DNA of 29,947 bases from Nitrospirota bacterium (GCA_015232165.1 JADGAE010000001.1:2505-32451), one strand, 5' to 3'; numbered from the stretch's first letter, positions 1 through 8,341 are shown. Numbers and translations are program-made. The notes: generated by a model from the sequence alone, not told the origin.

Positions 1-79
1 ACCGGCAGCAGCTCCAGCGGCAGCACCGGCAGCAGCTCCAGCGGCAGCACCGGCAGCAGCTCCAGCGGCAGCACCGGCA
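1..79. repeat. 24-bp tandem repeat, 3.3 copies
   Basis: Three perfect copies of a 24-base GC-rich unit (1-24, 25-48, 49-72) are followed by a 7-base partial copy. The array continues beyond the left edge of the window, so its full copy number is unknown. It is in frame with an Ala/Pro-rich reading frame that ends at 88, and probably encodes a repetitive protein tail. Confidence 0.9.
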
Positions 80-88
80 AAAAAATAA
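2..88 (+). CDS. C-terminal end of an Ala/Pro-rich repeat protein (partial)
   Basis: The frame starting at base 2 reads repeated PAAA units and ends PAKK-stop at 86-88. An Ala/Pro-rich tail ending in lysines is a common flexible C-terminus, for example in histone-like or envelope-linker proteins, so this is the most protein-like of the frames through the repeat. The frame starting at base 1 also stays open (TGSSSSGS repeats to a stop at 181-183), but it runs through three hairpins and looks less natural. Nothing upstream is visible, so no function can be given. Confidence 0.4.
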   Translation, partial: PAAAPAAAPAAAPAAAPAAAPAAAPAKK

Positions 89-91
89 TCA

Positions 92-166
92 TCCCAAGTT
101 TGGGAGAGCAGAGGACTCAAGTCCTCATTGCACGATGGCTTAGGGGGGGTGGTTACACCCCCCCTA
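92..166 (+). terminator. three successive hairpins between the upstream ORF and trpC
   Basis: Three inverted repeats follow the stop at 88. TCCCAA/TTGGGA lies around 92-105. GAGGACT/AGTCCTC is at 111-126 with a 2-base centre. TAGGGGGGGTG/CACCCCCCCTA is at 141-166, a perfect 11-bp stem with a GTTA loop. The last is very stable but has no U-tract behind it. It may be a terminator or processing barrier for the upstream gene, or a leader structure for trpC. No leader peptide rich in Trp codons was found. Confidence 0.45.
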
Positions 167-212
167 CATACCAAATACTATAAATGCCCACTAAGTGAGT
201 ATGTTATATTAG

Positions 213-1007
213 ATGAGTATATTACGCGAGATTATATCTAAGAAAAAGGATAGATTAAGCGACTCAAAGAGACGAATATCCTTTAGAGAGTTGAAGGCGC
301 GGGTCGGTGAGTCGGAGGATTGCCGTGATTTTGAGGGTGCGATCAGGCGCCTAAAGAATCAACAGCCTCTGAAGGTCATAGCCGAAATCAAGAGGGCATC
401 GCCATCGTCGGGGATAATCAGAGAGAGGTTTGATCTGAATGAAATAGCCGGGGTTTATAAAGACAAGCAGGTAGATGCCGTCTCCGTGCTGACTGAGGAG
501 GATTACTTCAAAGGCTCTATTGATTTCATAAGACCGGTTAAAGAGATCGTCTCATGCCCTGTTCTGAGGAAGGACTTTATCTTTGACCAATATCAGGTTT
601 ATGAGGGACGTGCGCATGGGGCTGATGCCATTTTATTGATAGCCGCGGCCTTAAACGGTGCTCAGGCAGAGGAGCTCATGGAGGTTGCAGTTGGGCTTGG
701 ACTGGCCGTGTTGTTTGAGGTGCATAACTATAAGGAACTACAACAGGCCATTGATCTCAGGTGCAAGGTTATAGGCATCAACAACAGGGACCTCACGACC
801 TTACAGGTCAACATCACAACAACCCTGCAACTTATGCCGGACATACCAGAGGACAGGATTATCGTAAGTGAGAGCGGGATAAGGGGCAAAGAAGATGCCT
901 CGGTAATGGACAGGGCAGGGGTTGATGCCATACTTGTAGGGACATCTCTTATGAGGACTAACAGCGTTACCGATATGGCAGCCATGATAGATGCACTGAG
1001 GGGGTAA
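213..1007 (+). CDS. trpC: indole-3-glycerol phosphate synthase
   Basis: TrpC is a cytoplasmic TIM-barrel enzyme. It closes the indole ring of carboxyphenylaminodeoxyribulose phosphate to give indole-3-glycerol phosphate in tryptophan synthesis. The 264-residue protein is full length. It shows the family signatures in order: AEIKRASPS (57-65, with the catalytic Lys), VLTEEDYF, LRKDF, FEVH, GINNRDL, SESGI and VGTSLM, the last forming the phosphate-binding end of the barrel. The ATG has no clear Shine-Dalgarno sequence, and a TATATT-like box ends only a few bases upstream. No other trp gene is nearby, so trpC stands alone, 86 bp before cheV on the same strand. Confidence 0.96.
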   Translation: MSILREIISKKKDRLSDSKRRISFRELKARVGESEDCRDFEGAIRRLKNQQPLKVIAEIKRASPSSGIIRERFDLNEIAGVYKDKQVDAVSVLTEEDYFKGSIDFIRPVKEIVSCPVLRKDFIFDQYQVYEGRAHGADAILLIAAALNGAQAEELMEVAVGLGLAVLFEVHNYKELQQAIDLRCKVIGINNRDLTTLQVNITTTLQLMPDIPEDRIIVSESGIRGKEDASVMDRAGVDAILVGTSLMRTNSVTDMAAMIDALRG

Positions 1008-1093
1008 GGAGAAATGTTTATCGCTCCCCTGTTTTATAGAGTGCAAAATATGTTAATTTTTATTATTACGATTATAAAGGAGTAATAAATCTA

Positions 1094-2044
1094 ATGGAAA
1101 AAGACCTCTTTCAGGAAGTGCAGCAGCGAACACAACTGGCATTTACAAACCAGATGGAGATGCTTCTCTTTTATCTTAGCGATAACCAAATCTATGGGAT
1201 CAACGTCTTTAAGATCATAGAGGTCATAGAGTGTCCTTCCTCTGTAGTCAAGATGCCGTATTCTCACCAGAGTGTCAAGGGTACGATTGATTTCCGTGGC
1301 AAGGCCGTCATTGTGATCGACATCGGTGAATTTCTCGGAATGGATAGACAGGACTTTAAAAATACGTTGAGTTACGTCATCGTCTGCGAATACAATAACA
1401 ACGTACAGGGGCTTATCATAAAGAACCCGGATTCCCTTATTACACGCAGCTGGGAGGAGGTCAAGAGTCCCTCCAGTGTGCTTGGCAAAAGCGGGTACCT
1501 CACGGCAATAGCGTATAATGACAACAATGATATGATCCAGATACTGGACATAGAAAAGATACTTGTTGAGATACTGGGAATGGACACCAAGATATCTGAT
1601 GAGTTCGTCAAGCAGGCCGGCGACTCGATCCTCTGCGGCCATCACGTGCTGGTCATAGACGACTCCAAGGCGGCCCGTGCCCTGATTGAGTCAGTGTTGG
1701 AGCAGCTTGGTTTTACGTATGAGAGTTATAACTCGGCCAGTGAGGCCCTTGCCGAGCTTGAGGCAGACTCCAAGGCCAAGCACCGATTCTGCATGACCAT
1801 CTGTGACATCGAGATGCCAGGCATAGACGGCTTTACCTTTACGCGAAAGATCCGTTCAAACACTGACCTCAAAGACCTATTCATCCTCCTTCACAGTTCT
1901 ATGAGCAATCCCACAAACATGGATAAGGCCAAGCAGGTCGGTGCCAACTCCTTTGCAGCCAAGTTCCAACCCGACACCCTTGCCAAAGAAATACTTGCTG
2001 CCATAAAGCAGGTTGAAAGCAAGGGTGGTTTATCGAAGTCCTAA
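1094..2044 (+). CDS. cheV: chemotaxis coupling protein CheV (CheW-receiver fusion)
   Basis: This 316-residue protein has an N-terminal CheW domain (about 18-165) and a C-terminal response-regulator receiver (about 184-308), the architecture of CheV. CheV couples chemoreceptors to the CheA kinase and can be phosphorylated for adaptation. Receiver residues visible are the acidic pair D189/D190, phospho-acceptor D238 in CDIEMPG, S268/S269 and K290. An AAGGAG ribosome binding site lies just upstream of the ATG. No other che gene is in the window, so this is an orphan chemotaxis gene. Its last 15 bases overlap the 3' end of the convergent gene at 2030-2686. Confidence 0.93.
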   Translation: MEKDLFQEVQQRTQLAFTNQMEMLLFYLSDNQIYGINVFKIIEVIECPSSVVKMPYSHQSVKGTIDFRGKAVIVIDIGEFLGMDRQDFKNTLSYVIVCEYNNNVQGLIIKNPDSLITRSWEEVKSPSSVLGKSGYLTAIAYNDNNDMIQILDIEKILVEILGMDTKISDEFVKQAGDSILCGHHVLVIDDSKAARALIESVLEQLGFTYESYNSASEALAELEADSKAKHRFCMTICDIEMPGIDGFTFTRKIRSNTDLKDLFILLHSSMSNPTNMDKAKQVGANSFAAKFQPDTLAKEILAAIKQVESKGGLSKS

Positions 2045-2686
2045 GTTTTTGTTATCCTTGCCTGAGGGCTCCCAGCTCAGGTCTATCAGGCAACCGTTTT
2101 CATCGTAGCATGTCTCATAGAAGTTTTTCAGGAGCATTAACTGGGATGAACCATTGATGCCACAGCGGCAGACCTCGGTGTCAAAGATGAGGTTGTTCTT
2201 ATGTATAAATGCCCGGGGCCCTTCCTCCTTGTAGCGTCGTGCCGTATTGGCGTTGACCTCTATGAACATTCTGCTGCCGTTTTTTGTCGTAATGTGTATA
2301 ACCGTTTCAAAAATGTTCTCTGAAAGCACCGCCCCTGCAATGGGGTCATATATGATACGTTTCAGGCCGCTTATCTCAGGCTCATTGACGCTCTGCTCCA
2401 TTATTTCGCACAGTGCCCGCCACTCCTTGAGATGTGTTTCAAGCTCGTAAAGCTCATCGGATACGCCCTGTCTGCTTAATACGTCTATTCTCCTTCTGAT
2501 GGTATCCACCCTTTCGGTTACGTGGTACTTATCACCCATCTTCTGTACCCGCCCCAACCACAGACGAGCCTTACCCTTGAGTGTTTCGACCTCACTTATC
2601 AAGTCAACCTTTCTCTTCTTCATCTTATAGTAGACGGCAATACCCACCGATAACATCAATATAAACATCGCAATCAAAAAATACAT
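2030..2686 (-). CDS. membrane-anchored protein of unknown function
   Basis: A 218-residue protein that I do not recognise. Residues 2-19 form one hydrophobic helix followed by a KMKKRK positive patch, which suggests an N-terminal anchor with a cytoplasmic body. Residues 25-100 look helical and charged, possibly coiled coil. The C-terminal half is mixed alpha/beta with a few cysteines (CRCG, ETCYDENGC). A strong AAGGAGG ribosome binding site precedes the ATG, which supports a real gene. It converges on cheV with a 15-bp overlap. No domain assignment is offered. Confidence 0.8.
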   Translation of the reverse strand: MYFLIAMFILMLSVGIAVYYKMKKRKVDLISEVETLKGKARLWLGRVQKMGDKYHVTERVDTIRRRIDVLSRQGVSDELYELETHLKEWRALCEIMEQSVNEPEISGLKRIIYDPIAGAVLSENIFETVIHITTKNGSRMFIEVNANTARRYKEEGPRAFIHKNNLIFDTEVCRCGINGSSQLMLLKNFYETCYDENGCLIDLSWEPSGKDNKNLGLR

Positions 2687-2779
2687 CCCTAGTGCCTCCT
2701 TAGATATACTCTGTATAAAGTAATAACATACACCTATATATTATAAATCATGTGAGTATAAAAAAAGAGGTAGTCCTGC

Positions 2780-2900
2780 CAGGGCAATCGCATTATAAAA
2801 ATTGGTGCGTTGTCAATACTCGACCTTATAGAGATTGTCTGAACCAGGATTTGAAGGATTAAGGGATTATGCGGATTTTGGGGTTCTTTCCGGTTTGGCT
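2780..2900 (+). repeat. truncated copy of the GGGCAATCGCAT repeat family (left half)
   Basis: CAGGGCAATCGCAT at 2780-2793 starts a segment clearly similar to 11007-11130: same TIR, then gatgcgttgt-like and cgaccttA-like blocks, then TGTCTGAACCAGGATT at 2836. No right-hand inverted terminus is found before the next gene ends at 2971, so this is a decayed half copy. The rest of 2687-2970 shows nothing else I can support. Confidence 0.75.
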
Positions 2901-2970
2901 TTTTCCCTGGGTTCTGTTGAGCCGGGACGACCTTTTTGCTTTTTCAAATTAGCCTTGGATTGTTGCGGTG

Positions 2971-4860
2971 TCATTGTGTGTTTATCAATATTTCAAGGTT
3001 TTTTCGGGCATCTGCGTCGTCAGGGTTGAGTCTCAGTGCCGTCTGGAATTCTTTAATTGCCTCATTGTCCCGACCAAGCATGCCGTAAGCACTGCCGAGG
3101 TTGTAATGAGCCTCGGCGTAGTCCGGCCTTAGAGTCAAGACTGTTTGATAGTGCGCGAGCGCTTCTTGATATTGGCCTTGCCTGAAGCGGATGTTGCCTA
3201 GGTTGCTATGGGCCACAAGGTACTTGGGTTGAAGGTTTATAGCCGTTTGATATGCCCTGATGGCTGCGTTGATGTCGCCTTGTTTTTCGTAGATGTTGCC
3301 GATGTTGTTATGTGCCTCGGGGTAATTGGGGTTGAGACTCAGGGCTGTTTGATAGTGGGTCAGGGCCGCGTTAAGGTCTCCAGCCTCGGCGTAAAAGGCC
3401 CCAAGGTTGAGATGAGGACGGGCCTTGTTTGGACTCTTTTTGACAACGTCCAACCAGAAGGTGATCTTGTCGTGCCAAACACCGTTTCTCTCATATGTTG
3501 CCACGGCCAGGGTCAGCGTGATAAGGATTACCGCTGTTGTTGTGATCCACCCGGTCTTGAGTTTGTTTACGGCTATTATATATCCGGTTACAAACACAAG
3601 GGAAAACCCCACCATAGGAAGATACAACCTGTGCTCAAATATAACATCCGCTATTGGTATGATGCCGGACTCTACAGAGAGGCAGAGGAAAAACCACGAT
3701 ATCCCAAATGCGGCTAACCTGAAGATGCGTTTATCATCCCCCCCGTGTGATAAAATAAAAAACCATATGCCCGATACCATCACGGAGAGAATGAGAAACA
3801 GGGAGCCAAGTATCTCAATATTAAAAAGCGTTCCGTATATAGGGTAGTCGTAATCGAAGTTCTGATGAACCGGTAGAAACAACAGTCGCATATATGTCAC
3901 CACTACGCGAAACTGTGTAATGAGGTAGTCCCATCTGTTGATGTCTTGGGAGCTTGCTATGGATATAGAGTTGTTGATGGTCTGAGTGTCTGAGAGCAGG
4001 CCTCTGTTGTCTATGAGGGTGAGCGGTATCACCAGGAGTGTCAACAGGATGGGAGTCAGGTATACGAGCCTTTTCTTGACACCGCCGTCGAAAAACATAA
4101 ACTCACACAACACTATAACCATGGGCAGTGTAAATGCTATCTCCTTGGTCTTCATGGCACAGAGCGCCGATGTCACGGACAACGCATAGAACACGGCACG
4201 TGTAGGCAGAGGTCGGCAAGACCCGGCCTTGACATACATCACAACGGATAACAAATAGAACAACGTGGCAAGAGACGTAAACCTCTGGACGATATACGTA
4301 ACCGCCTGTGTAGCCACAGGATGGCTTATAAACAAGAGGGCACCAGGCAATGCGTATGAATTTGGTGTGTGACCGTCTTTAAGTGTATCAAGGCAGCCGT
4401 TCCTTGAAAAAAAGGGTGTATTAAGGATTAAGATAATAAGTTGGTAGATCAGGCAGGCATTTATGATGTGAACGACGAGGTTGAAGATATGATATCCGGT
4501 AACATCCAAGCCGTTTAATTTATAGTTTATGGCCAGGGATAGATAACCTATAAGACGCGTCCTGAAAAAGTTCTTGATATCCGTGGATACACCGACAGTA
4601 TCAAACGCCGAGTTATCGGTAAAATGCCTTAGGTTTCTTATCAGTGGGTTGCCGGCTATGTTAAAATCGTCGTCAAAGATAAACGGCACATCAAACGTGT
4701 TGGAATAGATCAGCAGGCCGACCACTGCTATAATTACAACGTGCAAGAATGGATTACTGAAAAAAACTGCTTTTGTTGTTCCACCCTGTATGAGCGTTTT
4801 GGCAGACTCTGCCGGGGAGGTGCCTGGCTTTGGACTTTTCTGTTTTGGCTTCTTACTCAA
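2971..4860 (-). CDS. TMTC-like polytopic membrane protein with C-terminal TPR repeats
   Basis: A 629-residue protein with three parts. Residues 1-35 are a Lys/Pro-rich cytoplasmic tail. Residues 38 to about 475 contain many hydrophobic helices, with FIFDDDFNI (61-68) in the first extramembrane loop. Residues 479-629 hold four tandem 34-residue TPR motifs plus a capping helix. A DD motif in the first loop followed by TPRs is the plan of the TMTC / GT-C glycosyltransferase-like family, which in eukaryotes O-mannosylates proteins. A role in protein or envelope glycosylation is inference. The start is a TTG with no good Shine-Dalgarno sequence, and no ATG lies nearby, so the exact start is uncertain. 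A repeat fragment (4890-4918) lies just upstream. Confidence 0.85.
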   Translation of the reverse strand: MSKKPKQKSPKPGTSPAESAKTLIQGGTTKAVFFSNPFLHVVIIAVVGLLIYSNTFDVPFIFDDDFNIAGNPLIRNLRHFTDNSAFDTVGVSTDIKNFFRTRLIGYLSLAINYKLNGLDVTGYHIFNLVVHIINACLIYQLIILILNTPFFSRNGCLDTLKDGHTPNSYALPGALLFISHPVATQAVTYIVQRFTSLATLFYLLSVVMYVKAGSCRPLPTRAVFYALSVTSALCAMKTKEIAFTLPMVIVLCEFMFFDGGVKKRLVYLTPILLTLLVIPLTLIDNRGLLSDTQTINNSISIASSQDINRWDYLITQFRVVVTYMRLLFLPVHQNFDYDYPIYGTLFNIEILGSLFLILSVMVSGIWFFILSHGGDDKRIFRLAAFGISWFFLCLSVESGIIPIADVIFEHRLYLPMVGFSLVFVTGYIIAVNKLKTGWITTTAVILITLTLAVATYERNGVWHDKITFWLDVVKKSPNKARPHLNLGAFYAEAGDLNAALTHYQTALSLNPNYPEAHNNIGNIYEKQGDINAAIRAYQTAINLQPKYLVAHSNLGNIRFRQGQYQEALAHYQTVLTLRPDYAEAHYNLGSAYGMLGRDNEAIKEFQTALRLNPDDADARKNLEILINTQ

Positions 4861-4889
4861 GCGATGTTCGACAGAAAGAAGGAGGGCGG

Positions 4890-4918
4890 CTCCGCTGTCA
4901 CAGCGACGTTACCGCGCC
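4890..4918 (-). repeat. 29-bp dispersed repeat, inverted copy at 25735-25763
   Basis: The reverse complement of this segment is identical over 29 bases to 25735-25763 and contains the core GGTAACGTCGCTGTGACAGC. It lies just upstream of the TTG start of the TPR protein. It is part of a GC-rich intergenic repeat whose full extent I cannot define. Confidence 0.75.
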
Positions 4919-5082
4919 CCCCTCTTTATACACTGTGCGTAAGGTGAGTACTTAATATCCAGATTCATAGTTTTATACTAAACCAAAAAGGCCGTCTCTG
5001 TCAATGACGATAATCCAGGGCAATCAGGGCAATCGCATTTGAAATAATCATGATGTTTTTTATGTTAAAATAACCAATTTCC

Positions 5083-5296
5083 GTATCCTCTTTATATTTC
5101 ATGGTAACTATGCTGTTACGCATCCTGGATTCCTGGTCAAGCCAGGAATGACACAATTGGAAAACGGCTGTAACTGTCATTCCTGCGAAACATGTCCCTG
5201 GCTTGAACCATGTCCCTGGCTTGAACAGGGAAGGGAGCAGGAATCCATGTCTTGAAGCCATGAAGTTAACTTTACCATGCTTTTTAAAGAGGATAC
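5083..5296. mobile_element. MITE-like element, family B, nested in family A copy 1
   Basis: A 214-bp insert with perfect 12-bp terminal inverted repeats GTATCCTCTTTA (5083-5094) and TAAAGAGGATAC (5285-5296). It is flanked by an 8-bp direct repeat CAATTTCC at 5075-5082 and 5297-5304 (10 bp if ACCAATTTCC is counted), as expected of a target-site duplication. The interior holds CATTCCTG/CAGGAAT-type palindromes and an 18-bp tandem duplication. No transposase gene is present. Confidence 0.85.
5191..5226. repeat. 18-bp tandem duplication
   Basis: CATGTCCCTGGCTTGAAC is present twice head to tail (5191-5208 and 5209-5226), inside the nested family B element. Confidence 0.9.
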
Positions 5297-5473
5297 CAAT
5301 TTCCAACCTAATCAATATCAATATAGCCCTTTACGGGGTCAAGGGGGTGAGGCACCCCCGCCATAAAAGGGGGACAAAGTCCCCCATTCTTTTCTTCTTC
5401 CGGTCAAATGCGATTGCCCTGCCCAACGGTATACCCTTCTTAATTTATACACTTTATGTTATCATAGACGTAC

Positions 5474-6793
5474 GTGTTGGGATTAACCGTTATAGGAGGC
5501 GGGCTTGCCGGGTCTGAGGCGGCGTATCAGGCGGCGTGTCGTGGCGTGGATGTTACCATCCATGAGATGAGGCCGGCCAAGCTGACCCCGGCACACAAGA
5601 GCGGGCTGTTGGGGGAGCTTGTGTGTTCCAATTCCCTGCGCTCCGACCTTGCCGATACGGCCCACGGCCTCCTGAAGGCGGAGCTAACGATGGCCAACTC
5701 CCTCATAATGGAGGCCGCTCGTGCCACTGCCATACCGGCAGGCAGCGCCTTGGCCGTCAACAGAGATGAGTTTGCCGCCTACATAACCAAAAAGCTCAAA
5801 GACCACCCGCGCATAGAGATTGTAACAGGGGAGGTCACGCAACTGCCTGCACCTCCGACTGTCATAGCCACCGGACCGTTGACCTCGGATGCCCTGGCTG
5901 CGGCCCTGGGTAAGGTCACCGGGGAGAGTTCCCTGTACTTCTACGATGCCATCGCACCAATCATAGATGCCGATACCATTGACTACAACATTGCATATTA
6001 CAGCTCTCGCTACGGCAAGGGCGGGGACGATTACCTAAACTGCCCGATGGATGAGACGGCCTATAACCTGTTCTACGACGCCCTCACGGAGGCCGACAGC
6101 GTTGTCGCAAGGGACTTTGAAGACATCAAGGTCTTTGAAGGTTGCATGCCCGTTGAGGTTATGGCCCTCAGGGGCAGGGACACCTTAAGATTTGGCCCCC
6201 TGCGTCCCGTTGGTTTGCCGCACCCCGCAACGGGGGCGATGATGCACGCTGTGGTACAGCTCAGGGCTGAAAACGCACAGCGTTCGGCCTTTAACATGGT
6301 AGGCTTTCAGACGCGCCTGAGGCAGCCACAGCAGCAGAGGGTCTTTCGGTTGATCCCCGGCCTGCAGGGGGCGGAGTTCTTGAGATATGGCTCCATTCAT
6401 CGCAACACGTTTATCAACTCCCCGTTGTATCTTGACAGGTCTCTGCGTCTGAAGTTGCCGCAGGTCGACGGCTCTGTCTATGTTGCCGGGCAGTTGACCG
6501 GTGTTGAGGGCTATCTCGAGTCTACGGCAATGGGGTTACTGGCAGGGATTTTTGCGGCACTGGACATCTTCGGCATACCGCGGATTGAACCTCCTGCCGA
6601 TACCGCCTGTGGTGCCCTCCTTGCCTACATAACCACACCTGCCAAGGGTGCCGGCTTTCAGCCCTCAAACATAAATTTTGGCCTACTGCCACCCCTTGGG
6701 AAAAACATCAGGGACAAGAGCCTGAAGAAACAGGCCATCGTTACACGCGCACTACAGTCGTGGAGCGGATTTGTTGCAGCAGCAAATAGATAA
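5474..6793 (+). CDS. trmFO: methylenetetrahydrofolate--tRNA-(uracil-5-)-methyltransferase TrmFO
   Basis: TrmFO makes 5-methyluridine at position 54 of tRNA, using methylene-tetrahydrofolate as carbon donor and FADH2 as reductant. The 439-residue length is typical. Visible features are the N-terminal FAD-binding GGGLAGSEAA (8-17), catalytic-type C51 in ELVCSNSLRSD, C224 in FEGCMPVE, RFGPLRPVGL, and the C-terminal GQLTGVEGYLES and INFGLLPP signatures. The start is GTG with no clear Shine-Dalgarno sequence; TTG at 5477 is an alternative. The gene overlaps xerC by 23 bp, so the two are probably co-transcribed. The trmFO-xerC-hslV-hslU order is a known bacterial cluster, split here. Confidence 0.96.
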   Translation: MLGLTVIGGGLAGSEAAYQAACRGVDVTIHEMRPAKLTPAHKSGLLGELVCSNSLRSDLADTAHGLLKAELTMANSLIMEAARATAIPAGSALAVNRDEFAAYITKKLKDHPRIEIVTGEVTQLPAPPTVIATGPLTSDALAAALGKVTGESSLYFYDAIAPIIDADTIDYNIAYYSSRYGKGGDDYLNCPMDETAYNLFYDALTEADSVVARDFEDIKVFEGCMPVEVMALRGRDTLRFGPLRPVGLPHPATGAMMHAVVQLRAENAQRSAFNMVGFQTRLRQPQQQRVFRLIPGLQGAEFLRYGSIHRNTFINSPLYLDRSLRLKLPQVDGSVYVAGQLTGVEGYLESTAMGLLAGIFAALDIFGIPRIEPPADTACGALLAYITTPAKGAGFQPSNINFGLLPPLGKNIRDKSLKKQAIVTRALQSWSGFVAAANR

Positions 6794-7664
6794 CTTCCTT
6801 AGGTATCTGGAGGTTGAGGTGGATGCCTCACCGCACACGCTTCGGGCATACAAAAATGACCTGGAAGGGTTTGCCGCGTTCCTTCAAGACATCCCCCTGC
6901 CACAGATCGATATCTATGACATCAGGGGCTACATCGCCAATCAATCACAGAAAGGCATGGATAAGAACACCATTGCAAGGAGGATTGCCAGCATCAGGGC
7001 GTTCTTCAAGTACATGTACGGCGCCGGGGCTATAGAGATAAATCCCGCCGGGCTGGCAAACGCACCAAAGACGACAAGACCGCTGCCAAAATTCTTCACC
7101 GTGGCGGAGGTCTTTGAGCTTATCGAGCAGGTTAACGGCCTGGACTTTCGCGGCATCAGAGACAGGGCCATCCTGGAGCTGCTCTACTCAAGCGGATTGA
7201 GGGTTGGTGAGCTTGCAAGTGCCAACGTCAACGACATCGACATCAGTGTTAAGCGCATCAAGGTCTGGGGCAAGGGCAAGAAGCAGAGGTTTGTGCCAAT
7301 TGGCTCCCATGCCATTAAGGCCCTGGAGTTATATCTCAAGCAACGACAGGCAATGTTAAGCAAGACGGACTCGACTCGCTCGGAAGCCTTCTTTTTAAAC
7401 AAACAAGGTGGCAGACTCACAGAGAGGAGCATCTACAGGATAGTGGTTAAGTATGCCAGGGGCATTGGCAAAGATGGCAGCGTAGGGCCGCACACCATTA
7501 GACACTCCTTTGCAACCCACCTGTTGGAGCGCGGTGCCGGGCTTATGACCATCCTCGAACTCCTGGGACACACATCCCTGTCCGCTACACAAAAGTACAC
7601 GCACCTCGGTATCGAACACCTCATCGACGTCTACGACAACAGCCACCCCCTGGCAAGGGGATAA
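6771..7664 (+). CDS. xerC: tyrosine recombinase XerC
   Basis: A site-specific recombinase of the XerC/XerD type, which resolves chromosome dimers at dif during division. The 297-residue protein has an N-terminal SAM-like DNA-binding domain (1-100) and a C-terminal catalytic domain. The full catalytic set is visible: R144 (GLRVGEL), K168 (GKGK), H241 and R244 (HTIRH), H267 (LGHTSL) and nucleophile Y276 (QKYTH). The TTG start lies inside the end of trmFO, with a 23-bp overlap. This, its length and its place next to trmFO favour housekeeping XerC over a mobile-element integrase. XerD cannot be ruled out from sequence alone. Confidence 0.93.
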   Translation: MLQQQIDNFLRYLEVEVDASPHTLRAYKNDLEGFAAFLQDIPLPQIDIYDIRGYIANQSQKGMDKNTIARRIASIRAFFKYMYGAGAIEINPAGLANAPKTTRPLPKFFTVAEVFELIEQVNGLDFRGIRDRAILELLYSSGLRVGELASANVNDIDISVKRIKVWGKGKKQRFVPIGSHAIKALELYLKQRQAMLSKTDSTRSEAFFLNKQGGRLTERSIYRIVVKYARGIGKDGSVGPHTIRHSFATHLLERGAGLMTILELLGHTSLSATQKYTHLGIEHLIDVYDNSHPLARG

Positions 7665-7766
7665 GAAGAGAATAACGGCTATTATAGCAGATTTCGATTG
7701 AATTAACTACAAAATTCACATAGACAGTTGAATATACTGAGTAACCCACACCCTTTCTTTCTTTTC

Positions 7767-8324
7767 TTATTCTCCTTTTATGTAATATTTAAGGTATACA
7801 ATGGCACCGAGGTCGTACAGGAAGTGTATCAGGATTGGGACAAACAGACTTTCATACATTGCAAACACCCATCCCAGATAAAGTCCCATTGCCGTGGCAA
7901 AGACAAAATACGCCGGTGATATGAAATGCAAGAGACCAAAGACAACACTCGCCCAGATGATCCCAAACTTCGCCTGAATGATCCCCCTAAAAAGCGCCTC
8001 CTCACTGGCACCGGCGAGCATGCAGATAAACACGATGTCTACGAGGGTTGTGTCGATAAACATCGTCCTGATGTGTTGTATGACAAACTGCCTCATCTTT
8101 GCCATAAACGACAAGGACATGGCCCTGTCAGACAGCGACAGGATAAACACTGCCACCGGAGGTATCGTCCATGCCAGCGCCAACAGACAATCACGCAACG
8201 GATGCTCACTGCCAAAGACCAGCTCTATGCGCAACCTCCCCGATAAGACTGCCGCCAACAGCAGCAATCCCCCCTCCACTACAATGGCAAGGACAACGAC
8301 CCGTCGTCTTTCAATTGCTTCCAT
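7767..8324 (-). CDS. CPBP family intramembrane glutamic endopeptidase
   Basis: A 185-residue polytopic membrane protein of the CPBP (CAAX protease and bacteriocin-processing, Abi) family. The conserved motifs are present: SEEALFRG (E108, E109, R113), FGLLH (F129, H133) and HFLYD (H167, D171). These form the active site within the membrane. Four to five hydrophobic segments are seen. Bacterial members process prenylated or leaderless peptides or have scaffold roles; the substrate here is unknown. It starts 17 bp after the hisF stop on the same strand, so it is probably transcribed with hisF, although the functions seem unrelated. Confidence 0.87.
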   Translation of the reverse strand: MEAIERRRVVVLAIVVEGGLLLLAAVLSGRLRIELVFGSEHPLRDCLLALAWTIPPVAVFILSLSDRAMSLSFMAKMRQFVIQHIRTMFIDTTLVDIVFICMLAGASEEALFRGIIQAKFGIIWASVVFGLLHFISPAYFVFATAMGLYLGWVFAMYESLFVPILIHFLYDLGAIVYLKYYIKGE

Positions 8325-8341
8325 CAGAGCTATTGCACCGG

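Larger units (their letters stand above)
5025..5421 (+). mobile_element. MITE-like element, family A copy 1 (397 bp, interrupted)
   Basis: Perfect 18-bp terminal inverted repeats CAGGGCAATCGCATTTGA lie at 5025-5042 and 5404-5421. The body matches the copy at 14513-14687 (opposite orientation): AAATAAT-ATGATGTTTTTT next to the left end, GCCCTTTACGGGGTCAAGGG in the middle, then GC hairpins (GGGGGTG-AGG-CACCCCC and GGGGGAC-AAA-GTCCCCC) and CCCCATTCTTTT near the right end. It has no coding capacity for a transposase and is interrupted by a second element at 5083-5296. No convincing target duplication flanks it, but a partial extra TIR (CCAGGGCAAT) lies at 5015-5024. Confidence 0.85.

Noticed and set aside
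3208..3717. 169-residue plus-strand open frame
   Set aside because: Antisense to the TPR part of the gene at 2971-4860.
5001..5321. 106-residue minus-strand open frame
   Set aside because: Lies across the family A and nested family B elements; the translation is that of repeat DNA.
5025..5421. CRISPR-like or phage attachment interpretation of the repeats
   Set aside because: There are only two termini per element and no regular spacer array or integrase; transposable-like elements fit better.
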